A stretch of DNA of 64,000 nt from Diplocloster modestus (GCF_019042245.1 NZ_JAHQCX010000011.1:110792-174791), one strand, 5' to 3'. Shown: positions 33,863 through 43,339, counted from the first letter of the stretch. The notes: generated from the letters alone by a model not told the origin. Numbers and translations are program-made.

Positions 33863-34738
33863 CTAATCTGGGTTTGAGTGAAGTTCTCTGGCTATGTCAC
33901 AGCCGGTTTTGGTGGCAGCCAATCCGCCCTGCCCGGTTTCTCTGAGACAGGAGGGCAGAAGGGTACCGATATCGGCCATGGCGTCGATCACTTCATCTGC
34001 CGGAATGCGGCTTTCGATACCGGCCAAAGCCATCTGGGCAGCGGAAAAGGCATTTACAGCCCCTATGACATTTCGCTTAACACAGGGGACTTCCACGAGT
34101 CCGGCCACCGGGTCACAGACCAGGCCCAGCAGGTTTTTCAGTGCCATCGCCAGCGCATGGGCCGCCATTTCCGGGGTTCCTCCCTGTTGGATGACGAAAG
34201 CGGCAGCCGCCATAGCCGACGCGGTTCCCACCTCGGCCTGGCATCCGCCTTCCGCTCCGGCGATCGTGGCTCGGGTGGCTACGACCTGTCCGAACCCGGC
34301 GGCTACGTACAGAGCCTCGGTGACTTGCTGGTCATCCGCCAGCTTCCGGCGGTACAGAGGAAGTAAAAGAGCAGGCAGCACGCCGCAGGAACCGGCTGTG
34401 GGTGCGGCTACGATCCGGCGCATACAGGCGTTGGATTCCCCCATTTGAAGGGCCTGGGCGATGATCTCCCCGATCAGGCCGTTACTTAAGGAATCCTCAT
34501 TTTGAATATAAGCGGACATCTTCGCGCCATCTCCGCCGCTTAAACCACTTTTGGAGCGAAGCGCTCCGTCATAGGAATCTCCGGATTCCTTCATGCGGGT
34601 CCAGAGCGTCTGCATCTGCTTTAAGGAAGCTTCGATGGAGACACCCCGGTCCCGGCAGTCATCTTCCAGGAAAAGTTTCCACAGAGGAAGCTCTTTCTCC
34701 CGGCATGCGGCCACTGCCGATTCTATGGTTTCAAACAT
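33863..34738 (-). CDS. sdaAA: L-serine dehydratase, alpha (iron-sulfur) subunit
   Basis: A 291-residue catalytic subunit that deaminates L-serine to pyruvate and ammonia with a 4Fe-4S cluster. Conserved cysteine segments: APTAGSCGVLPALLLP (about 111-126), CDPVAGLVEVPCVKRN and PSCLRETGQGGLA near the end. Its ATG shares one base with the stop of the beta-subunit gene (TAATG), so the two are coupled. Confidence 0.96.
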   Translation of the reverse strand: MFETIESAVAACREKELPLWKLFLEDDCRDRGVSIEASLKQMQTLWTRMKESGDSYDGALRSKSGLSGGDGAKMSAYIQNEDSLSNGLIGEIIAQALQMGESNACMRRIVAAPTAGSCGVLPALLLPLYRRKLADDQQVTEALYVAAGFGQVVATRATIAGAEGGCQAEVGTASAMAAAAFVIQQGGTPEMAAHALAMALKNLLGLVCDPVAGLVEVPCVKRNVIGAVNAFSAAQMALAGIESRIPADEVIDAMADIGTLLPSCLRETGQGGLAATKTGCDIARELHSNPD

Positions 34739-35409
34739 TACATGTCCTCCTCACTGGTATTCAGATAGGTTACTTTTAATACACCCTCCAGATGTTCCGC
34801 CCAGCGGATCGCAGTCTGGGGAATGGGCTGGTCGGTTTCCACCACCATGACCGCCCGGCCGCCTCTGCTGTCCCGGTACAGATGCAGGGTGGCGATATTG
34901 ACGGATTTGTGAGCCAGCATGGAGGTGATCTCTGCCACATGCCCGGGCTGGTCGATATGCTGTACGATCAGTGTGGGAGAATCCCCCGTAAAGTCTGTTT
35001 TGATTCCGTCCAGCTTCCGGATACTGATGCGGCCGCCTCCCAGGGAACAGCCCTCCACCTGGAGAAATTTGCCTGAGACACCGGATACCTTTAGCACCAC
35101 CGTATTCGGATGGGCTTCTTTTAAGCGGATTTCCCGGATCGACACAGCGATCCCGCGCTCCCTTGCGAGCTCCATACTGGTGGGAATCCGCATATCATCT
35201 GACTGCATTCCGAGAAGTCCGGCCACCAGCGCACAGTCTGTTCCATGGCCTTTCCCGGTGGCAGCAAAGGAGCCGTGAAGAAGCATTTCGATCACCGCCG
35301 GCTCTTCTCCTAACAATTTTCGGGTAACGTAACCGATACGCACGGCACCTGCCGTGTGGGAACTGGACGGTCCCACCATAACGGGGCCAAGAATTTCGAA
35401 CAGGTTCAT
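34738..35409 (-). CDS. sdaAB: L-serine dehydratase, beta subunit
   Basis: A 223-residue subunit with PSSSHTAGAVRIGYVTRKLL (about 13-32) and a C-terminal ACT domain (about 145-215, VQHIDQPGHVAEITSMLAHK), which binds serine. The ATG at 35409 is chosen because GGAGG lies five bases upstream; the frame is open further but the extra residues are not family-like. Pyruvate from this reaction could feed the nearby fermentative enzymes. Confidence 0.95.
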   Translation of the reverse strand: MNLFEILGPVMVGPSSSHTAGAVRIGYVTRKLLGEEPAVIEMLLHGSFAATGKGHGTDCALVAGLLGMQSDDMRIPTSMELARERGIAVSIREIRLKEAHPNTVVLKVSGVSGKFLQVEGCSLGGGRISIRKLDGIKTDFTGDSPTLIVQHIDQPGHVAEITSMLAHKSVNIATLHLYRDSRGGRAVMVVETDQPIPQTAIRWAEHLEGVLKVTYLNTSEEDM

Positions 35410-35604
35410 ATTTACCTCCGGTACCGCATCCATGACGGCCATTCTCTAAATTACATGTTTTCCATTCGGATCTTAAGTTATTCTACCATATGCGAAAGTC
35501 ACCGTAAAGACTGGAAACCCGGGAAAAGGGCATTGGACTTGTTATTTAAAGAAAGATCAGGTATGATAAAATACAGATATTTTGGTGATAAGGAGGTAAT
35601 GGAT

Positions 35605-35862
35605 GTGGGAGAGTTAGGAAAATTGCCGAATATAGGAAAAGTTGTGGAAGAACAGCTGGCTGAGGTGGGCATTACGACGCAGGAACAGTTGAGGGAAGCG
35701 GGCAGCAAGCAGGCATGGCTGAAAATATTGGGGATCGATGATTCCGCTTGTTATAACAGGCTGTGTGGCCTGGAAGGGGCCATCGAGGGGATCCGCTGGC
35801 ATCAGCTAACGCAGGAAAAAAAGGACGAGCTGCGGGAATTTTATAAATCAGTTAAGAAGTAA
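35605..35862 (+). CDS. TfoX C-terminal-domain protein
   Basis: An 85-residue protein with only the C-terminal TfoX helix-hairpin-like domain: LPNIGKVVEEQLAEVGITTQ, then GIDDSACYNRLCGLEGAIEG. The GTG at 35605 is preferred: AAGGAGG ends eight bases before it, and the resulting N-terminus VGELGKLPNIGKV matches homologues, whereas the ATG at 35599 is only two bases from the ribosome site. Small proteins of this kind are widespread; function unproven. A MATE gene follows by 10 bases. Confidence 0.8.
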   Translation: MGELGKLPNIGKVVEEQLAEVGITTQEQLREAGSKQAWLKILGIDDSACYNRLCGLEGAIEGIRWHQLTQEKKDELREFYKSVKK

Positions 35863-35872
35863 TGGTGGGAGT

Positions 35873-37252
35873 ATGAAGAGGACAAATGATCTTGGCAACG
35901 ACCCGATTATAAGGTTGGTGCTTCGGCTTGCTGTGCCTACGATGCTGGCGCAGCTGGTGAGTGTGTTGTACAGTATTGTGGACAGAATATACATAGGCGC
36001 GGGCGTAGGGGACCTGGGACTGGCCGGCGTGGGCGTATGCGGGCCCATCGTGACCTTCTTATCTTCTTTTGGTTCGCTGGTGGGGCTTGGAGGCTCCCCC
36101 AATATGGCCATGCGGATGGGAGCGGGGAAGAAAAAAGAGGCGGAACAGTTCATGTCCAGCGGTTTTTTGATGCTGGTCGTGATCTCGCTGGTGCTTACCG
36201 TGGCGCTATTGCTGACAAAGGATTATCTTCTCATGTGGTTTGGAGCCAGTGAAGCGACCTTTTCCTATGCCGATACTTACCTGACCATCTATGCGGCAGG
36301 GACCTTTTTCGCGCTGATGGCCGTTGGGATGAATAGTTTTCTGATCTGCCAGGGGTTTTCGGGGCTGGGTATGGTGACCGTTGTATTAGGTGCAGTGTTA
36401 AATATTGCGCTGGACCCACTGTTTATCTTTGTATTTCATATGGGAGTGGCCGGTGCGGCCATAGCGACGGTAATCTCTCAGTTTGCGTCCTGCGCTTTTG
36501 TCTTGATTGCGCTGATGCGCAGAACGATGCCGGTGCGCCTGAACCTGAAGGGATTTTCCATGCGGTTTGTGAAGCGGATTATCCGTTTCGGCCTGTCCCC
36601 GTTTTTGATTATCGCTTCCGACAGTATTCTGCTGATCCTGCTCAATACCATGATCCAAAAATATGCGGGGCCTGGAAAAGGGGATCTTTTAATTACCTGT
36701 GCCACAATTGTACAGAGTTATTTCCTGCTGATATCCATGCCTATGGGCGGGATAACGCTTGGAAGCCAGCCGGTGGTGAGTTTTAATTACGGTTCCGGCG
36801 ATATGAGCCGGATCAGGCGGGCGATCCGTGCAGTGACCGGGCTGTGCCTGATTTTCTGCCTGGTTATGACGGTCGTGACTTATATGCTGTCGCCCCTGTT
36901 TGTTAAGCTTTTTACTTCCAATGGGGAAGTGGCGTCCATGACGGTGCATTATATTAAGATCTTTACATTTATGATTCTGCCGCTGGCAGTCCAGTACGCA
37001 TTGGTGGATGAGACCACTGCGCTGGGATACGTACAGCTGGCATTATTTTGTTCCATGTTCCGAAAATGTTCCTTTTTACTTTTGGTGGTATTTCTTCCAA
37101 GGTTCTTCGGCGCGGAGGCAGTCTTTTTTTCGGAACCGATCGTGGATCTGGCGGCTGCTATGATGACGGGATGCCTGTTTGCCCATTTTGTTCCGCCGAT
37201 GCTGCGCAAAAGGGAACAGGAAAAAGAGTTTGAAAATGTAAAGCAGGGTTAA
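35873..37252 (+). CDS. MATE-family efflux transporter (second)
   Basis: A 459-residue MATE protein with twelve helices; characteristic parts are VLYSIVDRIYIGAGVGDLGL (about 27-46) and a second-half repeat SQPVVSFNYGSGD. It resembles the MepA-like branch. It is preceded closely by the TfoX-C gene and followed 17 bases later by a response regulator, an order that suggests one transcript. Confidence 0.9.
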   Translation: MKRTNDLGNDPIIRLVLRLAVPTMLAQLVSVLYSIVDRIYIGAGVGDLGLAGVGVCGPIVTFLSSFGSLVGLGGSPNMAMRMGAGKKKEAEQFMSSGFLMLVVISLVLTVALLLTKDYLLMWFGASEATFSYADTYLTIYAAGTFFALMAVGMNSFLICQGFSGLGMVTVVLGAVLNIALDPLFIFVFHMGVAGAAIATVISQFASCAFVLIALMRRTMPVRLNLKGFSMRFVKRIIRFGLSPFLIIASDSILLILLNTMIQKYAGPGKGDLLITCATIVQSYFLLISMPMGGITLGSQPVVSFNYGSGDMSRIRRAIRAVTGLCLIFCLVMTVVTYMLSPLFVKLFTSNGEVASMTVHYIKIFTFMILPLAVQYALVDETTALGYVQLALFCSMFRKCSFLLLVVFLPRFFGAEAVFFSEPIVDLAAAMMTGCLFAHFVPPMLRKREQEKEFENVKQG

Positions 37253-37269
37253 AGTAAGGTGGGAATTAT

Positions 37270-37947
37270 ATGGCGTCTATTTTGTTGGTAGAAGGTGACC
37301 GGACTTTGAGCGATGGGATCGTGCTGGCGCTGGAACGGGACGGACATTTTTTTACGCAGTGTTATGAACGAAAAAGCGCGGTGGGGCAGATCTGGAAGCG
37401 TTCTTTCGACCTGGTGATTTTGGATATCAATCTGCCGGACGGCAGCGGGTATTCACTGCTTTCGAAACTGCGGGAATTCTCGGATGTTCCGGTTCTGATG
37501 CTGACAGCCAATGATCTGGAGCGTGAGGAAGTACTGGGATTGTCCATGGGAGCGGACGACTATGTGACGAAGCCCTTCAGCCTGCTGATCTTGAGAACCC
37601 GGGTCAATGTCCTGCTGCGCAGAAAGCCTGTGCCAAAACAGGATGTGTTTGAGACAGGAGAGTATCTGTTTGATTTTCATAGAATGTATTATCTGATTCA
37701 CGGGAAGGAGATCATGCTGAACCGGACGGAGCAGAGGCTGTTACATCTTCTGGTCAAGAATAAAGGACAGATTCTGACCAGACAGCAGCTGCTGGAAAGT
37801 GTGTGGGAGGACGCGGCTGATTCAGTGGAGGAGAACGCGCTGTCCGTGGCCATGAACCGGTTACGGCATAAGGTCGAGGAGGACGCGTGCCGCCCCTCCT
37901 TTATACAGACGGTCTACGGGATCGGCTATGTCTGGAGGGAGGAGTAA
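37270..37947 (+). CDS. Orphan OmpR-type response regulator
   Basis: A 225-residue regulator. Receiver domain 1-120 with the phosphate-accepting Asp in VILDINLPD (about 51) and the Lys in VTKPFS. One residue of the metal-binding acid pair is altered: VEGD instead of the usual VEDD, so magnesium binding may be weaker. The winged-helix domain (about 130-222) ends VYGIGYVWR. No histidine kinase gene is next to it; the DNA downstream is gene debris. Confidence 0.9.
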   Translation: MASILLVEGDRTLSDGIVLALERDGHFFTQCYERKSAVGQIWKRSFDLVILDINLPDGSGYSLLSKLREFSDVPVLMLTANDLEREEVLGLSMGADDYVTKPFSLLILRTRVNVLLRRKPVPKQDVFETGEYLFDFHRMYYLIHGKEIMLNRTEQRLLHLLVKNKGQILTRQQLLESVWEDAADSVEENALSVAMNRLRHKVEEDACRPSFIQTVYGIGYVWREE

Positions 37948-37998
37948 GCAGATACGGAAACCGCATTGCTGCCCCCGCCTTTGATATCTGAAGTGGAT

Positions 37999-38184
37999 TT
38001 AACGGGAGACCGGATGGACATAGGGATAATAATTCTGCAGAGTTGAGATATCTGCCGCCTTCCCCTTATAAGTCTCGATCCATTCGTTATAACCCGGGTT
38101 ATCCCAGACGGTTCCGTCCTGGAATGTAACCTGTTTGACACAGAACAGGGCATAGGCCACCTGATTATAATACCTTAAATTATC
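37999..38184 (-). pseudogene. C-terminal fragment of a membrane/zinc-ribbon-type protein
   Basis: The reverse strand is open for 61 codons from an in-frame TGA (38185-38187) to a TAA at 37999, without a start. It reads YYNQVAYALFCVKQVTFQDG then TVWDNPGYNEWIETYKGK and ends QNYYPY. The pattern FxDGTxWxNPxYxxW is familiar from C-terminal domains of Lachnospiraceae membrane proteins of unknown role. It probably marks a deletion at this site, which may also have removed the kinase partner of the response regulator. Confidence 0.55.
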
Positions 38185-38187
38185 TCA

Positions 38188-38383
38188 GTGATCACCAACG
38201 CAGGAGAGGAATCCACACTCCATCCCAATAAAAAATGCCCCCGGTGTAACCCGTTAAGATATCTTAACGCTCCTTAAATATAAGGTTTCGCCTTGCATAT
38301 TTTCCGCAAAGGAGGTAATATGAGTAAGATATTATGAAACGGCGCAGAATAAAAGCGCAGTGAACGAACAACTGGAGGTAAAG
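38188..38383 (+). promoter_or_regulatory. Leader with an unused strong ribosome site
   Basis: Non-coding leader of the DUF6056 gene. AAAGGAGG at 38308-38314 is followed by a five-codon frame (ATG AGT AAG ATA TTA, then TGA, 38320-38337). It could be a leader peptide or the start of a lost gene. Confidence 0.35.
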
Positions 38384-39862
38384 ATGAACGAAAAAGTAAA
38401 AAAATTTGCCAGAAGCGAATATCTTCCTTTGCTGATTCTGGGTGTGGCTTATTTTGCCATCCATTTGGTGGTACCCAAGATCGCAGATGATATTTCGACT
38501 TATGATGCCTATAAGAACGTGGATTTTTTTTCACCCTCTTTTCTGTGGTTTATGGTGAAGGACTGGTACTTTAACTGGTCATCCAGAATATTTTTGGATT
38601 TCTCCATGGATTTCTTCAATATGGCTCCTCAGTTTATCTGGGTGATCCTGGATGTCCCTTCGATCATTTTATTGATCTATTCCATTTCCCGTATATTTCC
38701 CGCGAAACACAGGACTGACTGCATGTGGGTGCTGGTGGGCTTTTTCTTTCTGTATGAATTCATCAATCTGGGGGGGACAGGCTTTATCACGGTAACGGTG
38801 ACCTATCTGTGGCCTCCGGCACTGGGAATGTATTCGATTCTGCTGACCAAGCGGCTCCTGACCGGAGAGAAAGTGCGCATGTGGCAATATATCCTGGCTG
38901 CGCTGGGACTTGTGTATGCGACGAACCAGGAGCAGATGTGCGGGATCGGTCTGGTGCTCTTTACCTTCTGCTTTATCTATCAGTGGGTAAAAAAACAGCC
39001 CAAGCTCTATATCGGTATACAATGGTTGATTACCGCGGCGAATTTTATCAACTTCGCCACCTGTCCCGGAAACGCACAGCGGGCGATATCGGAAGAGGCG
39101 AATTATTATGTGGGCTACAGTACGATTTCCTTTTTCAATAAGATCCGTATGGGGATCTATGCCACCGGTATGAAGCTTTTGATCGGAAACTGGCTGTTTT
39201 TCATGTTTGCTATTCTGCTGGCGGTGCTGGTGATCCGCAAACAAAAGCAGCTGTGGAAGAGGATCGTCGGGCTGATCCCGCTGGGGATAGCTATCGTTTT
39301 CGGCCCACTGGCGCCCTATGCCTCCAGGGTATTCTGGGTGATCGACCGGATTCCCGACGGAGGTACCCTTTATGGCGATCCGTCAGCGATCGGTACGGTG
39401 ATGGTCGGCAGGGAGATCTTGATGTTTGTGCTGATCCTGATAGCGGCAGTCACGGTTCTGTTAGCCCTGTACTGGATTTTCGGAAAATCCACGCTGACCT
39501 GGTGTCTGATGTTCGCTGTGATCATGGGTTATGCCACCCGCGCGGTTATGGGATTCTCACCGACGATCTGGGTATCCGGCGAGCGGACCTATTTCTGGAT
39601 GCATGTGGCCTTGATGTTCTGCAGTTATGTGATGTTTGACGAGGTTTTAAGCACCGCGGAGGGGAAATATGAATCGCTGGCGCTTATGGCCGTCGGTACT
39701 CTTCCAGTTTCAGGGGTTCCTCAGACTGTTTATTACTGGGTAATGATCGCAGGACTGTATCTGAAAAAGTCCCTTTCCTTTGCCGCAACTTATATGATCG
39801 TGCTTTGGATACCGGCTGTGGTGCAATATTTCGAAAGCTTTCAATTTATCTCTCATCTATGA
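38384..39862 (+). CDS. DUF6056-like polytopic membrane protein
   Basis: A 492-residue membrane protein with about eleven helices. The ATG at 38384 has CTGGAGG upstream; one eight codons earlier lacks a site. After the first helix comes a loop VPKIADDISTYDAYKNVDFF with an acidic pair, and a later loop PYASRVFWVIDRIPDGGTLY. This matches DUF6056/GtrII-like proteins of Clostridia, which resemble lipid-linked sugar transferases (GT-C). A role in wall glycan modification is inference. Confidence 0.7.
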   Translation: MNEKVKKFARSEYLPLLILGVAYFAIHLVVPKIADDISTYDAYKNVDFFSPSFLWFMVKDWYFNWSSRIFLDFSMDFFNMAPQFIWVILDVPSIILLIYSISRIFPAKHRTDCMWVLVGFFFLYEFINLGGTGFITVTVTYLWPPALGMYSILLTKRLLTGEKVRMWQYILAALGLVYATNQEQMCGIGLVLFTFCFIYQWVKKQPKLYIGIQWLITAANFINFATCPGNAQRAISEEANYYVGYSTISFFNKIRMGIYATGMKLLIGNWLFFMFAILLAVLVIRKQKQLWKRIVGLIPLGIAIVFGPLAPYASRVFWVIDRIPDGGTLYGDPSAIGTVMVGREILMFVLILIAAVTVLLALYWIFGKSTLTWCLMFAVIMGYATRAVMGFSPTIWVSGERTYFWMHVALMFCSYVMFDEVLSTAEGKYESLALMAVGTLPVSGVPQTVYYWVMIAGLYLKKSLSFAATYMIVLWIPAVVQYFESFQFISHL

Positions 39863-39960
39863 TAGGATACTTGTCCCCTAAAATTGTAGTGGATAACAGC
39901 AGAGCGGCGTGGTATAATGTGAGTGTTGCAAAATACCAGAAATAGAAGGGGGATACACGG

Positions 39961-40182
39961 ATGCATATAAAGAAACTGATTGCCCCTATCATCATTGCGG
40001 TGCTCTTTGTACTCTATTTGACCGGACTTTTGGTTTTGTGGACGAACTTTTATCTGCCTTTGCCTGCGAAAGTTATTGGAATGGTGATTTTGTTGGCACT
40101 GGCGGCAGTGATGGTCTTTGTGCTGGTAGAAAGAATTCAAGAGATAAGGAGTGGAGAAGAGGATGATCTTAGTAAATACTGA
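39961..40182 (+). CDS. Small two-helix membrane protein
   Basis: A 73-residue protein with helices at about 6-27 and 35-55 and a charged C-terminus. AGGGGG lies nine bases before the ATG. It overlaps the start of the next gene by 20 bases, so the two are coupled. Small membrane partners commonly precede YbjQ-type genes; function unknown. Confidence 0.7.
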   Translation: MHIKKLIAPIIIAVLFVLYLTGLLVLWTNFYLPLPAKVIGMVILLALAAVMVFVLVERIQEIRSGEEDDLSKY

Positions 40183-40474
40183 TTACATTTCTGGAAAAAA
40201 TTTGTCCATGCTGAGTTTAGTAAAGGGAAGTACCATTCAGTCCAAGAATATTGGACGGGATATTACCCAGAGCTTTAAGACGATCGTGGGCGGCGAACTG
40301 AAGGCCTATAACGATATGATGAATGAGGCCAGGGCGCTCGCTACCAAGAGAATGGTGGAGGAAGCGGAACAAATGGGTGCGGATGCCGTAGTCAATGTCC
40401 GTTATGCCTCTTCCGCGATCATGCAGGGAGCAGCCGAGGTAATCGCTTATGGGACGGCTGTAAAATTTGTATAG
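40163..40474 (+). CDS. YbjQ/UPF0145-family protein
   Basis: A 103-residue pentamer-forming protein of the YbjQ family (heavy-metal-binding-like fold). The motif GADAVVNVRYASSAIMQGAA and the upstream IVGGELKAYNDMM are diagnostic. The start at 40163 is placed after GGAGAAGAGG; a GTG at 40151 is less likely. The function of the family is not established. Confidence 0.88.
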   Translation: MILVNTDYISGKNLSMLSLVKGSTIQSKNIGRDITQSFKTIVGGELKAYNDMMNEARALATKRMVEEAEQMGADAVVNVRYASSAIMQGAAEVIAYGTAVKFV

Positions 40475-40537
40475 GATATTTCCGTATAAACGAAATTATC
40501 GTATGAATAGAATAGGATCAAAGAAATGATAGGAATA

Positions 40538-40609
40538 AGAAGGGCCGATGTAAAGGCTGCTGCGGTCAATGTGGCCGCCGGCTATATTTACATCGGTCCT
40601 TCTGCGAAT
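40538..40609 (+). terminator. Intrinsic terminator of the YbjQ transcript
   Basis: A 17-bp stem AGAAGGGCCGATGTAAA (40538-40554) paired with 40587-40603 with one wobble pair, followed by GCGAATTTTTC. The same stem is close to the end of the convergent regulator gene. Confidence 0.8.
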
Positions 40610-40646
40610 TTTTCAAAATCGGGATCAGGTTTATAGGAAATGAGTT

Positions 40647-41444
40647 TTATTGCTGAAAGAACAGGGTCAAAATCTTCATAATGAAAGAGGGCGTCCCGGG
40701 ATATTCACCGAGAATTATTTCCCGGAACTGGGCGGCGCTAAGCAATTGCATTTGCTGGTGTCCGGCTATTTTTATGATGCCGGACGCCTGATCGCCTACA
40801 GCGATATGCGCGTTGGCATAGCCGCCGATCGCTACACGGGAGGCTATAGCGCAGCCTCCGATGGAATAGATACCGACAGATAGACCGCCTGCGGCGAAGA
40901 GGCCTGCGGCAACTCCGCCTACCGCCAGAATGCCTACGGCGACGGCTCCGAAGACGACGGCTCCGATACCGAGAGCGGATAGCACGAGAATCCCGGCGCT
41001 GATGCAGCCCAGGGATAGGATGCCGGCGCTGACGATTCCCAGGGAAATCAATCCAACAGCGATATTTCCGATGGCGATAATCCCTTTGGCACGGTAAAAT
41101 CCCCTTCCCAGATTGATATGAACCAGAGGAAGGCCGAACAGGGTCCGGGTACTCTTATATTCATAATGAGGCTGATAAATCCGATAAGGAATACCAATTG
41201 TTGTCTGCGGTTCTGATTCTTCGCGATCCGTAGAAGCGCTGACGCCCTCAGTATCCTTCAGCAGGTGATCCAGGGAAACCTGGAAGTATTCGCTTATAGC
41301 GACCAGATTGCTGACATCGGGGGTCGAGGACCCGGTTTCCCATTTCTGGACGGCCTGCCGGGACACACCCAGATGGCCGGCCAGGTTTTCCTGAGACAGG
41401 CCGCGTGCTTTGCGCAGCTGATATAGTTTTTCTGAAAATGTCAT
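40647..41444 (-). CDS. XRE regulator with a glycine-alanine repeat domain
   Basis: A 265-residue protein. The N-terminus is a standard XRE helix-turn-helix (ARGLSQENLAGHLGVSRQAV, about 14-33). After a linker, residues about 120-225 form a run of short repeats of the type G-I-x-A/S-x-G (for example GIIAIGNIAVGLISLG, GIGAVVFGAVAVGIL), then a polar tail. The repeats are hydrophobic and could be membrane-embedded or form a left-handed beta-helix-like rod. The start follows GGAGG by seven bases. The gene is alone on its strand. Confidence 0.8.
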   Translation of the reverse strand: MTFSEKLYQLRKARGLSQENLAGHLGVSRQAVQKWETGSSTPDVSNLVAISEYFQVSLDHLLKDTEGVSASTDREESEPQTTIGIPYRIYQPHYEYKSTRTLFGLPLVHINLGRGFYRAKGIIAIGNIAVGLISLGIVSAGILSLGCISAGILVLSALGIGAVVFGAVAVGILAVGGVAAGLFAAGGLSVGIYSIGGCAIASRVAIGGYANAHIAVGDQASGIIKIAGHQQMQLLSAAQFREIILGEYPGTPSFIMKILTLFFQQ

Positions 41445-41604
41445 TTTTTCCTCCATGTGTGTGTATTGTAATAAATTTATCACGTCATGAGAATGGTAAC
41501 AGAAAGAACCGTAAGCGGCTACCATCCCGGATAAATAATTTGACAACCAGTGGTTGCAATCCGCTTTACAGCTGCGTTTTTTACTTAAAGAATGACTAGG
41601 CCCA

Positions 41605-41886
41605 TCAATGGTCTTTGCACAGAATGTCCTGGAACTCGGGATGTTTCCCGAACCAGTGAGCGGCGTAAGAGCAGGTGCAGACACATTTTAGATTCGATGA
41701 GCGGATCTGTTCAGCCGCTGCCTGCACTAACTGGCCGGCGATCCCCCTGCCTCCAAGACTTTCATCTACAAACGTATGATTGATATTGACAATGTGATCC
41801 GTCACTTCCGGGAATGTGATTTCAGCCAGAAGTTTTCCGGATTCCTCATTCAGGTAAATGCGGTTTGTTTCACGGATAAAATCCAT
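41605..41886 (-). CDS. Short GNAT-type acetyltransferase (YjdJ-like)
   Basis: A 93-residue mini acetyltransferase. The acetyl-CoA loop is GGRGIAGQLVQAAAEQIR (about 48-65), with the preceding strand NINHTFVDESL and the CTCSYAAHWFGKHPEF end typical of the Gtn/YjdJ group. The ATG at 41886 follows AAGGAGG; upstream codons in the same frame are not homologous-looking. Confidence 0.85.
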   Translation of the reverse strand: MDFIRETNRIYLNEESGKLLAEITFPEVTDHIVNINHTFVDESLGGRGIAGQLVQAAAEQIRSSNLKCVCTCSYAAHWFGKHPEFQDILCKDH

Positions 41887-42029
41887 TTGTAATACCTCCT
41901 TAGCATCGTGCCTGACACAGCGAAATTTGCTGAATGCTTTTGTGCAGGACATGCATTCAGTTTACAACAGTTTCAACGAACACACAATATAGTATAGTAT
42001 GCAGAGATAAACTTTTGTAGGGAGAACTT

Positions 42030-42365
42030 ATGAAAACGAGAGAAGAGGCAATTGCCTTCTGTAAAAGATTTCCGGAGGTCTATGAAGACTATCCCTTCCA
42101 TGATCAGAATTGGACCGTGATGCGTTATGAGAAAAACCGGAAAAGCTTTGCATTTATCTATGAGCGGCAGGGAGCGGTCTGGATCAATGTAAAATGCCCG
42201 CCTGACTGGATCGAATTCTGGCGGAATGCGTTTACGGGAGTCGTACCTGCTTATCATATGAATAAGAAATACTGGAATTCTATAATCCTGGATGGCAGTA
42301 TACCGGATTCAGAAGAGAAACGTATGATTTCAGAAAGCTATGACCTGGTAACCGGTGGGAGATAG
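42030..42365 (+). CDS. MmcQ/YjbR-family protein
   Basis: A 111-residue protein of the CyaY-like MmcQ/YjbR family, with FPEVYEDYPFHDQNWTVMRY and WINVKCPPDWIEFWR. Length and layout match. The role is not well defined (DNA-binding has been suggested for the fold). Single gene, divergent from the acetyltransferase. Confidence 0.85.
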   Translation: MKTREEAIAFCKRFPEVYEDYPFHDQNWTVMRYEKNRKSFAFIYERQGAVWINVKCPPDWIEFWRNAFTGVVPAYHMNKKYWNSIILDGSIPDSEEKRMISESYDLVTGGR

Positions 42366-42478
42366 CGGTTTTATTTCAGCTTTTTTCCCTCTTTTAACCG
42401 TTTCACGGCCTGAGTGGTCCTGCGGCTGCCTGCGCATCGTTTCTAAGAACGTTTCGAAAGGCTTCCGGTAAATCCTTT

Positions 42479-43063
42479 TTATAGCCTAAGGAGACCCAAA
42501 TGTTCCAATAATATTTTCGTGCCCAGACAGATCAGAATCATTCCGCCCAGCAATTCCGCTTTTGCCTTATACCGGGAGCCGAAGGCATTTCCAATCCTGA
42601 CACCCAGCATAGACAATAAAAATGTGATGATGCCGATGAAGGAGATAGCAGGAACGATGCGTACCTGCAGAAAAGCAAACGTGATGCCTACCGCCAGCGC
42701 ATCGATACTGGTAGCCAGGGCCAGAATCAACATGGTTCTAAAGCTTAAGTCCGCATCTGCGGCGGCGCAGCCACACTCTTCACAGCCGCCTCCCTTGCGC
42801 GCTTCCAGTATCATATTGACACCGATGGCTCCCAGCAGGAAGAAAGCGATCCAGTGATCGATACTGGTGATCTGCTTTTGAAAGTTAACACCCAGAAGAT
42901 AACCGGCGGCCGGCATAACAGCCTGAAAAAAACCAAAATATAAGCCAACCAGCGCGGCCTTTCGAAGCGTAATCTTTTTCATGGACAATCCCTTACAGAC
43001 AGCCACTGCGAACGCATCCATGGAAAGCCCTATGGCCAGTATAAAGAGTTCGGAAAAATTCAT
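42479..43063 (-). CDS. mntP: Manganese efflux pump
   Basis: A 194-residue six-helix protein of the MntP family, with the duplicated acidic signature [14 protein letters not shown] (about 14-27) and [14 protein letters not shown] (about 113-126). A cysteine-rich loop ([13 protein letters not shown]) lies between the halves. It exports Mn(II). No yybP-ykoY riboswitch was found in its leader, unlike the P-type ATPase at 49600. Confidence 0.92.
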   Translation of the reverse strand: MNFSELFILAIGLSMDAFAVAVCKGLSMKKITLRKAALVGLYFGFFQAVMPAAGYLLGVNFQKQITSIDHWIAFFLLGAIGVNMILEARKGGGCEECGCAAADADLSFRTMLILALATSIDALAVGITFAFLQVRIVPAISFIGIITFLLSMLGVRIGNAFGSRYKAKAELLGGMILICLGTKILLEHLGLLRL

Positions 43064-43339
43064 ATCAGTCCCCCCAGGCTCACGCCACTATTGGCAGTGA
43101 AATACACAAACAAAACAACTATATCACATAGTTTACCGGTATTGCAACAAGATATGCGGGACAGGGCTTGCGCTTTTTATAGGGGGATTACATAAAATAC
43201 ATTTAAAACACTTCGTATAAAACCTTTTGCTGAACCCCCTGAAATATGTTATAATTTTACAAATTGCGACAGAGGATCAGACCTAACATCTGAAAGAACA
43301 GGGGATGTATGTGTGAAAACCCACGCATGGAGGAAAAAA

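Noticed and set aside
43064..43339. Possible manganese riboswitch upstream of mntP
   Set aside because: The conserved GGGGAGTAG and CCTGGCAG elements of yybP-ykoY were looked for on the reverse strand and are absent.
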